DNA from: Bacillus sp. KH172YL63
GTDB lineage: Bacteria; Bacillota; Bacilli; Bacillales; Bacillaceae_B
Length of the DNA stretch: 64,000 bases
Direction: 5' to 3'
NCBI RefSeq assembly: GCF_011398925.1
Contig: NZ_AP022842.1
Span: 2,158,001-2,222,000 of the forward strand
This document shows, piece after piece, positions 1-8,378 of the stretch; the first letter of the stretch is position 1, and each line of letters begins with the position of its first letter. A program made the position numbers and the translations under genes. The notes below the pieces were generated by a model, which ran no database searches, was not told the origin of the DNA, and saw nothing but the letters and a program-made list of their open reading frames with translations.

Positions 1-654
1 GATGACGAGCTGGGGTTTCAGGATCGGCAGGATATGCTTTCTTAAAATATGCCTCCGATTCCCTCCAAGCACCTGCACGCTGTCCATGAATTCTTTCCGC
101 ATAATGGCGTTCACTTCTTTTGAAATCGTCAGAGAGGTAATGGGAACGGCTGCACAGGTCAGCACGGCGATTTCGATGATCACCCTTGTACTGAAGCTGT
201 AGGTGAATTCACTGTCGACGCCGTTAAAGACACCATCTTCAAACAGCACCCAGTAAAGCATTAAATAGGCAATCAGCGTTACCGGATAGTAGTAAAATGT
301 TTCAAGAAACGGACGTACCTTCTCATTCAGTCTTGGAAAATAAAGCTCTGACACCGTTCCCCATATGAATGACAAACCAAACCGTAAAGCGGCGACGAGA
401 AATGCGACACCGAGCGTAAACTTTGCGCCGATGAGCAGGATATGAAAGATACTCTGAGCCCGGTTGTCGGTGCCGAAAGGAGGGTACTCCCACGGAGAGT
501 ATGGCGGACTCTTCACTCCTTCATCCGTGAACTGGAGCTCGGCGACCGGGACCGAATTATCGAAAAACCACCCATACATCAAGCTCCCCATCAGTGTCAA
601 AAAGATGAATAGAAACCCGGTCAAAAATGACTTATTCTTTAATAGACGCTTCAT
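1..654 (-). CDS. OppC-like ABC transporter permease, 3' end cut by window edge
   Basis: The minus strand is open from an ATG at 654 to the left window edge, giving 218 residues of a protein whose C-terminus lies outside. One N-terminal membrane segment (about residues 12-30) is followed by the PPFGTDNRAQSIFH stretch typical of OppC/DppC-type permeases, then further hydrophobic segments and, near the edge, the cytoplasmic EAA-like loop (VQVLGGNRRHILRKHILP). The start is 1 base after the stop of the upstream permease, and that gene's GGAGGGG end serves as ribosome binding site, so the two are translationally coupled. The family imports peptides, nickel or similar solutes; the substrate cannot be told here because no binding protein or ATPase is in the window. 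Confidence 0.85.
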   Translation of the reverse strand, partial: MKRLLKNKSFLTGFLFIFLTLMGSLMYGWFFDNSVPVAELQFTDEGVKSPPYSPWEYPPFGTDNRAQSIFHILLIGAKFTLGVAFLVAALRFGLSFIWGTVSELYFPRLNEKVRPFLETFYYYPVTLIAYLMLYWVLFEDGVFNGVDSEFTYSFSTRVIIEIAVLTCAAVPITSLTISKEVNAIMRKEFMDSVQVLGGNRRHILRKHILPILKPQLVI

Positions 655-655
655 G

Positions 656-1582
656 CTACTCCCCTCCCACAACCTTCGTTTTCATCCGGTTCACCGCCAC
701 TTCCAACAGAAACAGTGGAATAAACATAAAAATGACGCTGATGGTGGCAATCTCATAGGTGGGATGATTGATCACAAACCATGTCAGTCCGTAAGTATTA
801 AAGAGGATCTCCAGCATGATCAGATTGGAAAGCATAAAAGAAATGATCATTTTTGAATGATTGATCAAACTCACAACACTGTTCCTGAACACATGAAGAA
901 TCAATACTTGCAATCCCGACAACCCTTTTCCGGTTGCAAGCTCCACATAGGGCCTGATCATTTCTTCTTCAAAAATGAGCATCAACGTCCGGTAAAGGAA
1001 GATCGTCGGCAAAATGCAGTATGTTAGAAGCGGCAGCGCATATGGCCGCTCACCCCCGCCAACCACCTCAAACACGAGGATCCCGGTTTTCTTGAAGAGA
1101 AATATAAAGAACAGCTGAGCAAGGACAATGATGAAAATATCAGGAATCGACTCCAAAATGGCTGAACTGCGGATCAACAGCTTCCGCTTTTTCCAAGAAA
1201 GCTGAAACGTCACGACCACCCCGGTGATCGCGAGTGCCAGTGCCAGCAGAAATCCGAGTAGCATAATCGTCAAGGTATACGTGTAATAGCCAAAGAAAGC
1301 AGGAAATACATCATACTCTGCCTGGTGGATGAGGGAGGATTCCGTATGAAACGTCAACTCTCCGGGTTGGATGAGCGTTTTAAAAAGGTGAATTACATTT
1401 TGCCAAAATGCTGCTGCGCTGATGTGGATGCCGTTTTGAAACAGATGGATAAAGGCACCGAGGCAGATGATGCTGAGGATGATGGCCAGTGCTCGGAATA
1501 TGGTTTTCAGGTGGGTTCGCTCCTTTCTTTTTGGTTTGAGTGTGTGTGTGCGTGAGTGAAGATTTTTCGACAAAGAGATCAT
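656..1582 (-). CDS. OppB-like ABC transporter permease (second pair)
   Basis: A 308-residue polytopic membrane protein of the binding-protein-dependent transport permease family. It has about six hydrophobic segments and an EAA-like loop (ELATGKGLSGLQVLILHVFRN, around residues 210-230), and it pairs with the OppC-like gene immediately downstream. Its start is doubtful: the ATG at 1582 lies inside a short-repeat array whose end also occurs in non-coding DNA near 8240. A good AAGGAG at 1520-1525 sits 9 bases before a CTG at 1510 in the same frame, so translation may begin there at Leu25. The protein resembles the product of 2780-3646 in layout, suggesting an old tandem duplication of a permease pair. 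Confidence 0.8.
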   Translation of the reverse strand: MISLSKNLHSRTHTLKPKRKERTHLKTIFRALAIILSIICLGAFIHLFQNGIHISAAAFWQNVIHLFKTLIQPGELTFHTESSLIHQAEYDVFPAFFGYYTYTLTIMLLGFLLALALAITGVVVTFQLSWKKRKLLIRSSAILESIPDIFIIVLAQLFFIFLFKKTGILVFEVVGGGERPYALPLLTYCILPTIFLYRTLMLIFEEEMIRPYVELATGKGLSGLQVLILHVFRNSVVSLINHSKMIISFMLSNLIMLEILFNTYGLTWFVINHPTYEIATISVIFMFIPLFLLEVAVNRMKTKVVGGE

Positions 1583-1690
1583 ATATCACGGAATCGGGAT
1601 CATATATGAAAATACCAGCTCATATATTTTGAATCGAGCTCATAAAATTCGAAACCGGATCATATTTTTGAAATCCGGCTCATATATCGA
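1555..1690. repeat. Array 1 of 20-21 bp units (GATCAT/GCTCAT)
   Basis: Six units begin with GATCAT or GCTCAT at 1577, 1598, 1618, 1638, 1658 and 1678, spaced 21, 20, 20, 20 and 20 bases. Read on the minus strand the units are of the form ATATGATCCCGATTCcnna, and the array ends with ATCTCTTTGTCGAAAAATCT. The same family is found at 8108-8258 in the opposite orientation. It lies between the two permease pairs and runs into the annotated start of the second OppB-like gene. Confidence 0.8.
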
Positions 1691-1760
1691 TGGGGGCCCA
1701 TGGAAATGAGAGATTTCTCCTTTCCGAGCGTCCGACATCTTACAAATTTTTTTAAAAACC

Positions 1761-2783
1761 TCACATCCCCCTATCAAACTCCCTCTCTACAAGCAAAAAG
1801 TCTCTCTTTTTGGGAGCATTTCCAATCTTTTTCTCATCACCTCCACTTCTGACTGGAGCAGCCATCCCGCCGTCCCCTTCCAACAGCCCTTCCACTCCCT
1901 TTGCGATTCCGGTCAGTGAGAGGATGGTCAGGGCGAAGAAGGTCATCGGGACCATGAAGATCCACCAGGCGTTGGATAATTCGATGAAGCTCATCGACAT
2001 GATGCTTGCCCATTCCTGGACGATAGGCTTCGGCGGGTCGCAAAACGGGCCGTAGCACACGTCCGTCCCTCCAAAATAGAGCTTAAAAAATCCCAGATGA
2101 GCGAGGATCAGCAGCACCTGGATGGTGATTTTCGGAAAGATGATGAATAGGCGCATTTTCAGGTGGGGCAGAACATGCTTCTTGAAAATGAAGAATTTGC
2201 TTCCTCCGAGGACCCTTGCGCTTGTGACGAATTCTTTTTCGAGGATCTGCCCGGTTTCGTTTGATAATAGAATCGCTGTTGTCGGTGCGGTGATGACGGC
2301 GAGCGTGATGACCTGAAGGATCACCCTTTCGCCAAAGCTTGTTTCAAAGCCTTGCGGCGGCTCCCACAGCAGCGGATACAGAATATTGTAGGCAATGATC
2401 GACTGAGGGATGAAGTAAAAGGCCGTGAACACCGACTGGGTCCATTTTTTGGCCCGTAAAGAGGTAAATCCCCCTGCCACCCCGATGATAAATGAGAGAA
2501 GAAAACTGACCAATGAAATGACGATCGCTGCACCAAGCGTGTACTGTGCGCCTTGAATGACTTTATACAGCAGTTCATCCCCTTTCCGGTCGGTTCCGAA
2601 CGGGAAATCAGCCGATGGCGGAAACGGTGCATCACCAATGATTTTTCCTCCGTCGTCATAAAGGATGAAGGTGTTCGGTATTTTCCCGTCGGATAAATGG
2701 AAAATCACGCTCCAGCCGACCAATACGACGATGAAAAGCACCCCAACCGAGATGGAAATGTGATGTTTATTAAAGGTTCTCAT
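1761..2783 (-). CDS. OppC-like ABC transporter permease (first pair)
   Basis: A 340-residue inner membrane permease of the OppC/DppC type. An N-terminal membrane segment is followed by an external loop containing ADFPFGTDRKGDELLYK, the usual OppC signature, and then by about five further segments with a cytoplasmic EAA-like loop (SARVLGGSKFFIFKKHVLP). The start is placed at the ATG at 2783, which overlaps the stop of the upstream permease as ATGA and has GGGAG in front; longer in-frame starts lie inside the upstream gene. The C-terminus is extended and charged after the last membrane segment. It presumably forms a heterodimer with the OppB-like product just upstream; the substrate is unknown. 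Confidence 0.87.
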   Translation of the reverse strand: MRTFNKHHISISVGVLFIVVLVGWSVIFHLSDGKIPNTFILYDDGGKIIGDAPFPPSADFPFGTDRKGDELLYKVIQGAQYTLGAAIVISLVSFLLSFIIGVAGGFTSLRAKKWTQSVFTAFYFIPQSIIAYNILYPLLWEPPQGFETSFGERVILQVITLAVITAPTTAILLSNETGQILEKEFVTSARVLGGSKFFIFKKHVLPHLKMRLFIIFPKITIQVLLILAHLGFFKLYFGGTDVCYGPFCDPPKPIVQEWASIMSMSFIELSNAWWIFMVPMTFFALTILSLTGIAKGVEGLLEGDGGMAAPVRSGGDEKKIGNAPKKRDFLLVEREFDRGM

Positions 2784-3646
2784 AGGCTCATCTCCCTGCC
2801 TATTTTTTTCGTGATCACAAGCTGAGTGCATTTCAACAGCAGATAGAGTGGAACAAACAGCATGATCGAAGTGATCGCAAAGATCGCCGGCGTGTTATAA
2901 GTGAACAGAAATGACGTGACGCCGAACACATTGAACAGAAATTCCAAGATTAATAGATTCGACAGCATCATCCAGATGATCTGTTTTCCGTGATAAGTGA
3001 GCGATACGAGCACATTCCTCATCATATGGATAAACAGGATCCGGTAGTGGCCGAGTCCTTTCCCCTTTGCCAGTTCCACATAAGATAGCCCCTCTTCTTC
3101 ATGCAGAAATGACACCATCGCCCCGAGGAAAAAGAGCGCCGGCAGGATACTCAGCGTGATCGCCGGAAACAGGATGACCTGGTTCTCCCCCAGAGAGGCG
3201 ACGTCAATCAGCAATAATCCGGTTCGTTTAAAGAACCATACGACAAAGATCTGGAGAATCCCGATTACGAAAATATCCGGTAGCGCCCCGAGGTAAAATG
3301 ACACTTCCCGCAACATTGACCGGACCCTTTTGCCAACGGAAAAATACAGAATCATCAGCATGAGCGAAACGGCCAAAGCCATGAGAAGTGCCAGAAAGAA
3401 GATCGCTGCCGTGCTCATGAATGCCTCGAAGATGATTGGGAATAACGGTCGCTGGACGTCTGAAATCGGATTAACGTACACCAATGACTGAGGCTGAAAT
3501 AATTGGCGTAATAACTGAATCAGTTCCTGTACATATGTATTAAGCGAAAAAGCCTGATTCTTGAAAATGCCTGATGAGGCACTGATCAAAATGATGCCGA
3601 CGATAATCAGAAGGGCTTCCACGCCGGATTTTTTCAATTCTTTCAC
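2780..3646 (-). CDS. OppB-like ABC transporter permease (first pair)
   Basis: A 288-residue membrane protein of the ABC importer permease family. It has an N-terminal membrane segment, a periplasm-side loop, then about five segments with the EAA-like loop ELAKGKGLGHYRILFIHMMRN near residues 185-205. Translation starts at a GTG with AGGAGG seven bases upstream. It is the first gene of a leftward run of four permease genes arranged B-C-B-C, with no ATPase or binding protein upstream of it in the window. The two B-type proteins (this one and 656-1582) share length, topology and the GKGL loop, which supports duplication of the pair. Confidence 0.85.
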   Translation of the reverse strand: MKELKKSGVEALLIIVGIILISASSGIFKNQAFSLNTYVQELIQLLRQLFQPQSLVYVNPISDVQRPLFPIIFEAFMSTAAIFFLALLMALAVSLMLMILYFSVGKRVRSMLREVSFYLGALPDIFVIGILQIFVVWFFKRTGLLLIDVASLGENQVILFPAITLSILPALFFLGAMVSFLHEEEGLSYVELAKGKGLGHYRILFIHMMRNVLVSLTYHGKQIIWMMLSNLLILEFLFNVFGVTSFLFTYNTPAIFAITSIMLFVPLYLLLKCTQLVITKKIGREMSL

Positions 3647-3756
3647 ACTGAACCTCCTTGCATGTCACAATTACTAATCATTTCCATTATAACAGAGTTG
3701 AAAATTCTGTAAATTTAATTTGGTATAAAACGAATTCTAGCTCTTGATGCAATAAA

Positions 3757-3776
3757 AGTAAGTGATCACTCACTTT
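3757..3776. promoter_or_regulatory. Upstream TetR-type operator
   Basis: AAGTAAGTGATCACTCACTT is an inverted repeat with one mismatched pair, lying just upstream of the -35 box of the next gene. It shares the AGTGAnnnnTCACT arms with the site at 3816-3831. Confidence 0.6.
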
Positions 3777-3780
3777 TTTA

Positions 3781-3808
3781 TTGACATGAAATAAAAAGAA
3801 CGTAATAT
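3781..3808 (+). promoter_or_regulatory. SigA-type promoter of the YhgE-like gene
   Basis: TTGACA at 3781-3786 is followed after 16 bases by TAATAT at 3803-3808. The promoter is bracketed by two similar palindromes, so a repressor bound to both would block polymerase. Confidence 0.7.
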
Positions 3809-3815
3809 TAATAAT

Positions 3816-3831
3816 GTGAGTGATTACTCAC
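3816..3831. promoter_or_regulatory. Downstream TetR-type operator
   Basis: GTGAGTGATTACTCAC has perfect 6-base arms around a 4-base centre and lies just after the -10 box, at the likely transcription start. Such sites are typical of TetR-family repressors, but no TetR gene is adjacent. Confidence 0.6.
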
Positions 3832-3857
3832 TTTATTAATTAACGGAGGTACATTCA

Positions 3858-5042
3858 ATGAACATGTTTAAAAACAAACTCGTGCTTGCTTCCCCTCTCA
3901 TAGCACTTGCGATCATTTTTATCTTCTCACTGACACTGTTCCCGTCGGTTCAGCCTCAGCCGAAGAATTTGCCGATTGCGATTGTCAATAGTGATCAGGG
4001 TGTTCAACTTCCTGATCAGCCTGAAATGAATATGGGCAACACGATTGTCGAAAAGGTCCAGACGATGGCAAAAGCTGCTGGGGATGAAGACCCTGCAGTG
4101 AAATGGATTGAGGTAAGTTCGGATGAAGTAGAAAATGGGTTGGACAGTCAAAAATATTACGCAGCGCTCATCATTCCGGCTGACTTCAGTGAGAAACAGG
4201 CATCTTTACGGACACCTGCACCTAAGACCCCTGAAGTCACCATCCTCATTAACCAGGGAATGAATACGATGGCGGCAACGGCTGCCGGTCAGATACTAAA
4301 CGGTGTCGTTGATAATATGAATGACACCGTGCGTGATCAGCTCCTTGCAGGTTTAGAAGCACAAGGTGCCAGCCTCACACCTGCACAGGTGAAAAACCTG
4401 GTCGCCCCGATCTCGAAAAATGTGACCAATGTCAACGAAATCGGAACGAACAGTGCGAACGGAAATGCGCCTGTTTCTCTGTTCCAGCCTCTATGGATGG
4501 CGAGCATGGCAAGTGCGGCAATCATTTACATTGCCGTCAGCAAATACACTTTCGCAAGCCGTAGAGAAACACTTATGGCCAAAGGGATTCAGATCATGAT
4601 TGGCGCAGCCATTGCCCTCGTCATCGGTTTCGGCTTAACATGGCTCGCTGACGGACTCGTCGGATTCACGATCCCTGACTTTACAGATACTGCGCTGTTC
4701 CTAAGTCTTACGTCGTTCAGCTTTTTCCTGATGATCTCAAGCATTCTATCGCTCATCGGAATCAAGGGCATGCCCCTATTCGTGCTCATGCTATTCTTCG
4801 GTGCACCACTCCTTGCGATGGCACCAGAGATGATGTCGGACTTCTACCGGGACTGGTTCTACTCATGGCTGCCGATGAAATTCATGGTCCAGGGATTACG
4901 TGAACTCTTCTACTTTGGTCATGGATTGTCGTGGAGTTCGTCTGTTGCAGCGCTTGTCTGGATTGGGGTTGGAAGTATGGTTGTGATGGTGGCGACTGCT
5001 TTCAAGCCTGGGAAGAGCGTGGAGGTTAGTGTCGGGAAATAG
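3858..5042 (+). CDS. ABC-2/YhgE-like membrane protein (DUF3533-like)
   Basis: A 394-residue membrane protein with one N-terminal membrane segment (about 10-32), a large extracytoplasmic domain containing the LPIAIVNSDQGV motif near residues 38-50, and five or so C-terminal membrane segments. This is the layout of the YhgE/Pip and ABC-2 permease families, several of which act in export, drug efflux or as phage receptors; the substrate here is unknown. The start is the ATG at 3858 with GGAGG nine bases upstream. It is transcribed alone from a strong promoter between two TetR-type operators and ends at a terminator at 5078, so it is probably induced by a small molecule. Confidence 0.8.
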   Translation: MNMFKNKLVLASPLIALAIIFIFSLTLFPSVQPQPKNLPIAIVNSDQGVQLPDQPEMNMGNTIVEKVQTMAKAAGDEDPAVKWIEVSSDEVENGLDSQKYYAALIIPADFSEKQASLRTPAPKTPEVTILINQGMNTMAATAAGQILNGVVDNMNDTVRDQLLAGLEAQGASLTPAQVKNLVAPISKNVTNVNEIGTNSANGNAPVSLFQPLWMASMASAAIIYIAVSKYTFASRRETLMAKGIQIMIGAAIALVIGFGLTWLADGLVGFTIPDFTDTALFLSLTSFSFFLMISSILSLIGIKGMPLFVLMLFFGAPLLAMAPEMMSDFYRDWFYSWLPMKFMVQGLRELFYFGHGLSWSSSVAALVWIGVGSMVVMVATAFKPGKSVEVSVGK

Positions 5043-5077
5043 GCAGAGGTAGTATTGCGGGAAAATTGAAATCAAAA

Positions 5078-5104
5078 AAAGGGACGGATGATTTTCGTCC
5101 CTTT
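5078..5104. terminator. Bidirectional terminator
   Basis: AAAGGGACG and CGTCCCTTT arms enclose a 9-base loop, with an A-run on one side and a T-rich stretch on the other. It can end both the rightward YhgE-like gene and the leftward SUKH gene, whose stop it overlaps. Confidence 0.8.
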
Positions 5105-5474
5105 AATTTGATATATACTTTAAAAATTCATTTAGTGATGAAAACATCCCTTCTGGTTCCCACTCATCCTCACCGTGCATGGCGGTCAAAACAGGGTAGT
5201 TACTATCTCCAATATCTACAAAAATCGGATCTCCCAAATCTTCATCATACCCAATGACAAACCAAGTTTCCTTCCAATCACCTTTCTGATTACCTGTTAA
5301 AGAATGACCTTCCCCATCCACTCTGTATCCTAATTGCCCTTCTTCAAATTCTTCGCTTGAAAACAAATGAATGGATATCGTTTCAATGTCAGGATCCGCT
5401 ACTTTTATCTCTATGTCTGGGTTTTCAAGTGCTTCTATCTTATTTAAAATCAGCTTTAAATCGGCGTTTAACAC
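5103..5474 (-). CDS. SMI1/KNR4 (SUKH) family protein
   Basis: A 123-residue soluble acidic protein. The C-terminal half carries the SUKH-type pattern of a WFVIGYDEDLGDPIFVD strand pair, then YPVLTAMHGEDEWEPEGMFSSLNEFL. In bacteria SUKH proteins are often immunity proteins against polymorphic toxins, but many are single genes of unknown role, and no toxin lies next to this one. It starts at a GTG with GGAGGGG upstream. Confidence 0.75.
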   Translation of the reverse strand: MLNADLKLILNKIEALENPDIEIKVADPDIETISIHLFSSEEFEEGQLGYRVDGEGHSLTGNQKGDWKETWFVIGYDEDLGDPIFVDIGDSNYPVLTAMHGEDEWEPEGMFSSLNEFLKYISN

Positions 5475-5542
5475 AACTGTCCCCTCCGTCTGTTTATACT
5501 CTATAAATACATATTTTGTAACTCTTTTAACATTCTTATGGA

Positions 5543-6145
5543 CTATTCCCCTATCAATCTAACACCATTGGGATCAACAATGCTTGATGACCCAAACCCT
5601 TTTATGACAGCTTCCTTGATTGTTACTTTGTCACCGACTTGCGAAAAAACGTGTTGAACAGGCTCTTCAAACAAAATAGAAAGGTCATTTTCCAATCCTT
5701 CTTCTTTCGTTATCATCTTTAGTCTGCTAATTTCTGCACAATCATTTTCTTCATCTATCACATCAGTATTTACTTGAAGTTCAATTTTAAAACCGTATGA
5801 AGTAGTAATAAACGTTCTTCTTTCCCCTATCTGAACGTCCCATTTCAATTTTTTAGCGTTAACACATAGGTTATCATGCTCTGCCATGGAAACTAAATAT
5901 CCAATGTGGTCAAACATGATTCTTTTTCCAAATCCGAAAGTAATGTTTACCGCTCCGAGTCTAGCCTCAATGATTCGAAATAGAATGTTTTTCTCACCAA
6001 AATCATCCCATGTCAGTGGAGGATTGAACGCTTGAAATTCACCTCGGTACTTTCCTATACGTTGAGATATCCGAAAGCCATTGTCTACATAGAATTTTTC
6101 AGTTTCTTCGACATTCGGCGTCCAAAAATGATAATGAAACAGCAT
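5543..6145 (-). CDS. VOC-family (glyoxalase-like) protein
   Basis: A 200-residue cytoplasmic protein beginning FHYHFWTPNVEETEKFYVDNGF, the opening strand and helix of a vicinal-oxygen-chelate fold. A second beta-alpha-beta unit begins near FDHIGYLVSMAEHD (about residue 85). The start is set at ATG 6145, which has GAGGTGAG in front; a GTG three codons earlier would sit inside that ribosome binding site. The C-terminal third (residues 130-200) is not obviously VOC. The reaction is unknown. It is followed within 100 bases by the SUKH gene and preceded by the oxidoreductase at 6172, and may be cotranscribed with the latter. Confidence 0.65.
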   Translation of the reverse strand: MLFHYHFWTPNVEETEKFYVDNGFRISQRIGKYRGEFQAFNPPLTWDDFGEKNILFRIIEARLGAVNITFGFGKRIMFDHIGYLVSMAEHDNLCVNAKKLKWDVQIGERRTFITTSYGFKIELQVNTDVIDEENDCAEISRLKMITKEEGLENDLSILFEEPVQHVFSQVGDKVTIKEAVIKGFGSSSIVDPNGVRLIGE

Positions 6146-6171
6146 CCTTCTCACCTCTTTCTATTTCTCTC

Positions 6172-7137
6172 CTAAATTTCCATCAAAAATTTCCCTTCAT
6201 ACTGACGGCTTTCTATTAATCTATGGGCTTGTGCTGCATCACTTAAATCAAAAACTTGTTCGATTGGAAGCGAAACCTGGTTTGAAGCAAACAGATCCAA
6301 TACTATTTTAGCAACAGGTGCCAGTCGTGCTGGATCATATTTTCTTGTTGTACCTAAACTAAATCCTTTTACATTCCTACAAGTACTATGTACATCGCTT
6401 GTTTTGAAAGCACCTGCTTTGCCGCTGCTATTGCCGAATTGAACAAGAGTACCATATAATGCTAAACATTCTAAACTCCGACTGGTCACTTCGCCAGCAA
6501 CTGAATCAAAGATCACATTCGCACCTACGTTATTTGTTTGTTTTAAAACTTCCTCTGCAAATGTTTCGTATGTAAAAACCTCATCAACACCCAGTCTTTT
6601 TACATAATTCGCTTTTTTAAGATTTCCAACGGTTCCGATGATGTTTTGTACCCCAGCTAATTTTGCTAATTGGACGAGCATCGAGCCCACACCACCAGCA
6701 ACACTGTGGATCACAATGGTATCTGTTTGCTTTACTTCTCCAATTTCATAAAGAAGTATATAGCTTAATATGGATACAGTTGGCATCGTTGCCGCCTGTT
6801 CAAAGGATAAGTTATCGGGAATCTTAAAAACTAAATGTTCATTTGCTACTCCATATTCAGCATAAGAACCACCTTTTGGGAAAGCTATTACACGGTCCCC
6901 CTTGGAAAAATCCGAGTCAGCGGAAGCCTCTTCAATTGTTCCTGCAGCATCCAATCCCAGCGTTAAAGGAAAATGGCCGTTTCCTTTATTTCCTTTACGT
7001 TTTTTTATATCTGCATAATTTACACTCGTATATGCAACTTTAATTAAGACTTCGTTTTCACCTCTCTTCGGTATCTCAACATCCATATATTTGAGTACCT
7101 CCGGATCGCCAAATTCAGTTTGTACAATTGCTTTCAT
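6172..7137 (-). CDS. MDR-family zinc-independent quinone oxidoreductase
   Basis: A 321-residue protein of the medium-chain dehydrogenase/reductase superfamily, quinone oxidoreductase branch. The GroES-like N-terminal domain starts MKAIVQTEFGDPEVLKY and contains the LGLDAAGTIEEA stretch. The Rossmann domain has the NADPH-binding IHSVAGGVGSMLVQLAKLAG motif near residues 140-160. No cysteine/histidine zinc site is apparent. Such enzymes reduce quinones or enones with NADPH; the substrate is not predictable. The start ATG has GGGGGATA upstream. It ends 18 bases before the VOC gene start region. Confidence 0.88.
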   Translation of the reverse strand: MKAIVQTEFGDPEVLKYMDVEIPKRGENEVLIKVAYTSVNYADIKKRKGNKGNGHFPLTLGLDAAGTIEEASADSDFSKGDRVIAFPKGGSYAEYGVANEHLVFKIPDNLSFEQAATMPTVSILSYILLYEIGEVKQTDTIVIHSVAGGVGSMLVQLAKLAGVQNIIGTVGNLKKANYVKRLGVDEVFTYETFAEEVLKQTNNVGANVIFDSVAGEVTSRSLECLALYGTLVQFGNSSGKAGAFKTSDVHSTCRNVKGFSLGTTRKYDPARLAPVAKIVLDLFASNQVSLPIEQVFDLSDAAQAHRLIESRQYEGKFLMEI

Positions 7138-7364
7138 CCATATCCCCCTAACCCAACTATTTAGTTGAAACCACTTATTGTATTGAAATATCCTTTATAT
7201 TTATAATATTAACATTAAATGTAAAAAAATATTGACTTATAATGAGCAGATTCGGCCAAAGCTTTCTTTTATGAGCTACTGCAAAATAAATACCAAAAAA
7301 GAGCAAGTTAGTGTACAATCTAAAAATACATATTTTGTAATATACATATAGAAAGGATTTTAAA

Positions 7365-7877
7365 ATGAAGAAAAAATATTTACGATCCATCTCGATATTA
7401 TTGGCTGGATTCCTAATATATAGCGTGTTTCTAAGTGTTGAGCGTCACTTTTCCCGTTCCTATTTTCACGCCCGTACAGCCTCCACTGACTTGAGAGATG
7501 AAAATATAGAAGGACTTCGTTTAAATGACGATATAACCAGCACAAAGTTCGGTTCTATTGACCAAAGCCAAAAGACCAGGGATGTCGCAGGATATGAATA
7601 TTATTTCTTAAGTGAGAATATAGAAGTAGCGAGTAAACACAATAAAATCACAAGATTCATTGTGTCAGATCGTCACATGAAAACAGCAAGAGGAATAGGT
7701 GTTGGGCATACCAGGAATGAAGTGTTGAATGCCTATGGAAAGAATGACTATGTGCGCTCTGAACAAGGGGTGAAGATTATCGGCTATGTAGATAAGGAAA
7801 CGAAAACTTCCATTGAGTTTTGGTTGGTGGATGATGTAGTGGATGTTTATAGGTATGATATTGCTTCTATGGAGTAG
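7365..7877 (+). CDS. Membrane-anchored protein of unknown function
   Basis: A 170-residue protein with an N-terminal signal-anchor (about residues 8-25) and no lipobox, followed by a soluble extracytoplasmic domain. The core contains a GVGHTRNEVLNAYGKND turn followed by a beta-rich end, a pattern seen in several Bacillus surface-associated proteins that track a ligand or repeat unit, but I do not recognise the family with certainty. ATG start preceded by GAAAGGA. It stands alone, divergent from the oxidoreductase at 6172. Confidence 0.65.
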   Translation: MKKKYLRSISILLAGFLIYSVFLSVERHFSRSYFHARTASTDLRDENIEGLRLNDDITSTKFGSIDQSQKTRDVAGYEYYFLSENIEVASKHNKITRFIVSDRHMKTARGIGVGHTRNEVLNAYGKNDYVRSEQGVKIIGYVDKETKTSIEFWLVDDVVDVYRYDIASME

Positions 7878-8107
7878 ATTGATGACATTCACTTTTGAAT
7901 CTGGGCCGGGTGGCGTCACATGGCGGGAGGACGTAAGGCGAGCATCTACCGCAGCGTCGATGGTAGTGACAGAGTTCCGGTGTTATGAAGATTGTAAATT
8001 AGTCATTTTTAAAAGGAATTTGCACAAAACAGGTCCGTTTTTTTATAGAAAGCTTCTGTACAGGCCTATGAAGCGCTACTAAATCGTCATTTCCTCTGTC
8101 ACCAAGT

Positions 8108-8258
8108 CATATATGAGCCGGTTTTCACAATTTATGAGCTGCTTTTTAAATTTATGGTCCGCTTTCTGACATTTATGATCTCGATTTCTGATATATGATC
8201 CCGATTCCTGAGATATGATCTCTATTTCGAATATATGATCTTTTTGTCGAAAAATCTC
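8108..8258. repeat. Array 2 of 20-21 bp units (ATGATC/ATGAGC)
   Basis: Seven units begin with ATGAG, ATGGTC or ATGATC at 8113, 8134, 8154, 8175, 8195, 8215 and 8235, spaced 21, 20, 21, 20, 20 and 20 bases. It ends with TTTTTGTCGAAAAATCTCAG, matching the end of array 1. It lies between two convergent units, the gene at 7365 and the arsenic operon end. The preceding stretch 7878-8107 holds no gene I can support. Confidence 0.8.
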
Positions 8259-8336
8259 AGAGCGATAGCCAACCTCACAGCAGTAACCATTCTTTCACCG
8301 GATCACCCTCTCCAGCTCCAACTTCCCCAAAAAAAA

Positions 8337-8364
8337 GAGGCAGCTGCCTCCCAACAGCTGCCTC
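8337..8364 (-). terminator. Terminator of the arsD-arsA unit
   Basis: GAGGCAGCTG and CAGCTGCCTC arms with an 8-base loop. On the minus strand they are followed by a run of eight T. It lies 15 bases after the stop of the HesB-like gene. Confidence 0.88.
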
Positions 8365-8378
8365 CTCAATATGTCCAA

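Noticed and set aside
7843..8082. Rightward open frame of 79 codons after the gene at 7365
   Set aside because: Overlaps the preceding gene in another frame, lacks a ribosome binding site and shows no family.
8108..8258. Possible CRISPR array or riboswitch
   Set aside because: Tandem degenerate units without spacers; no conserved aptamer features and no gene directly downstream in the right orientation.
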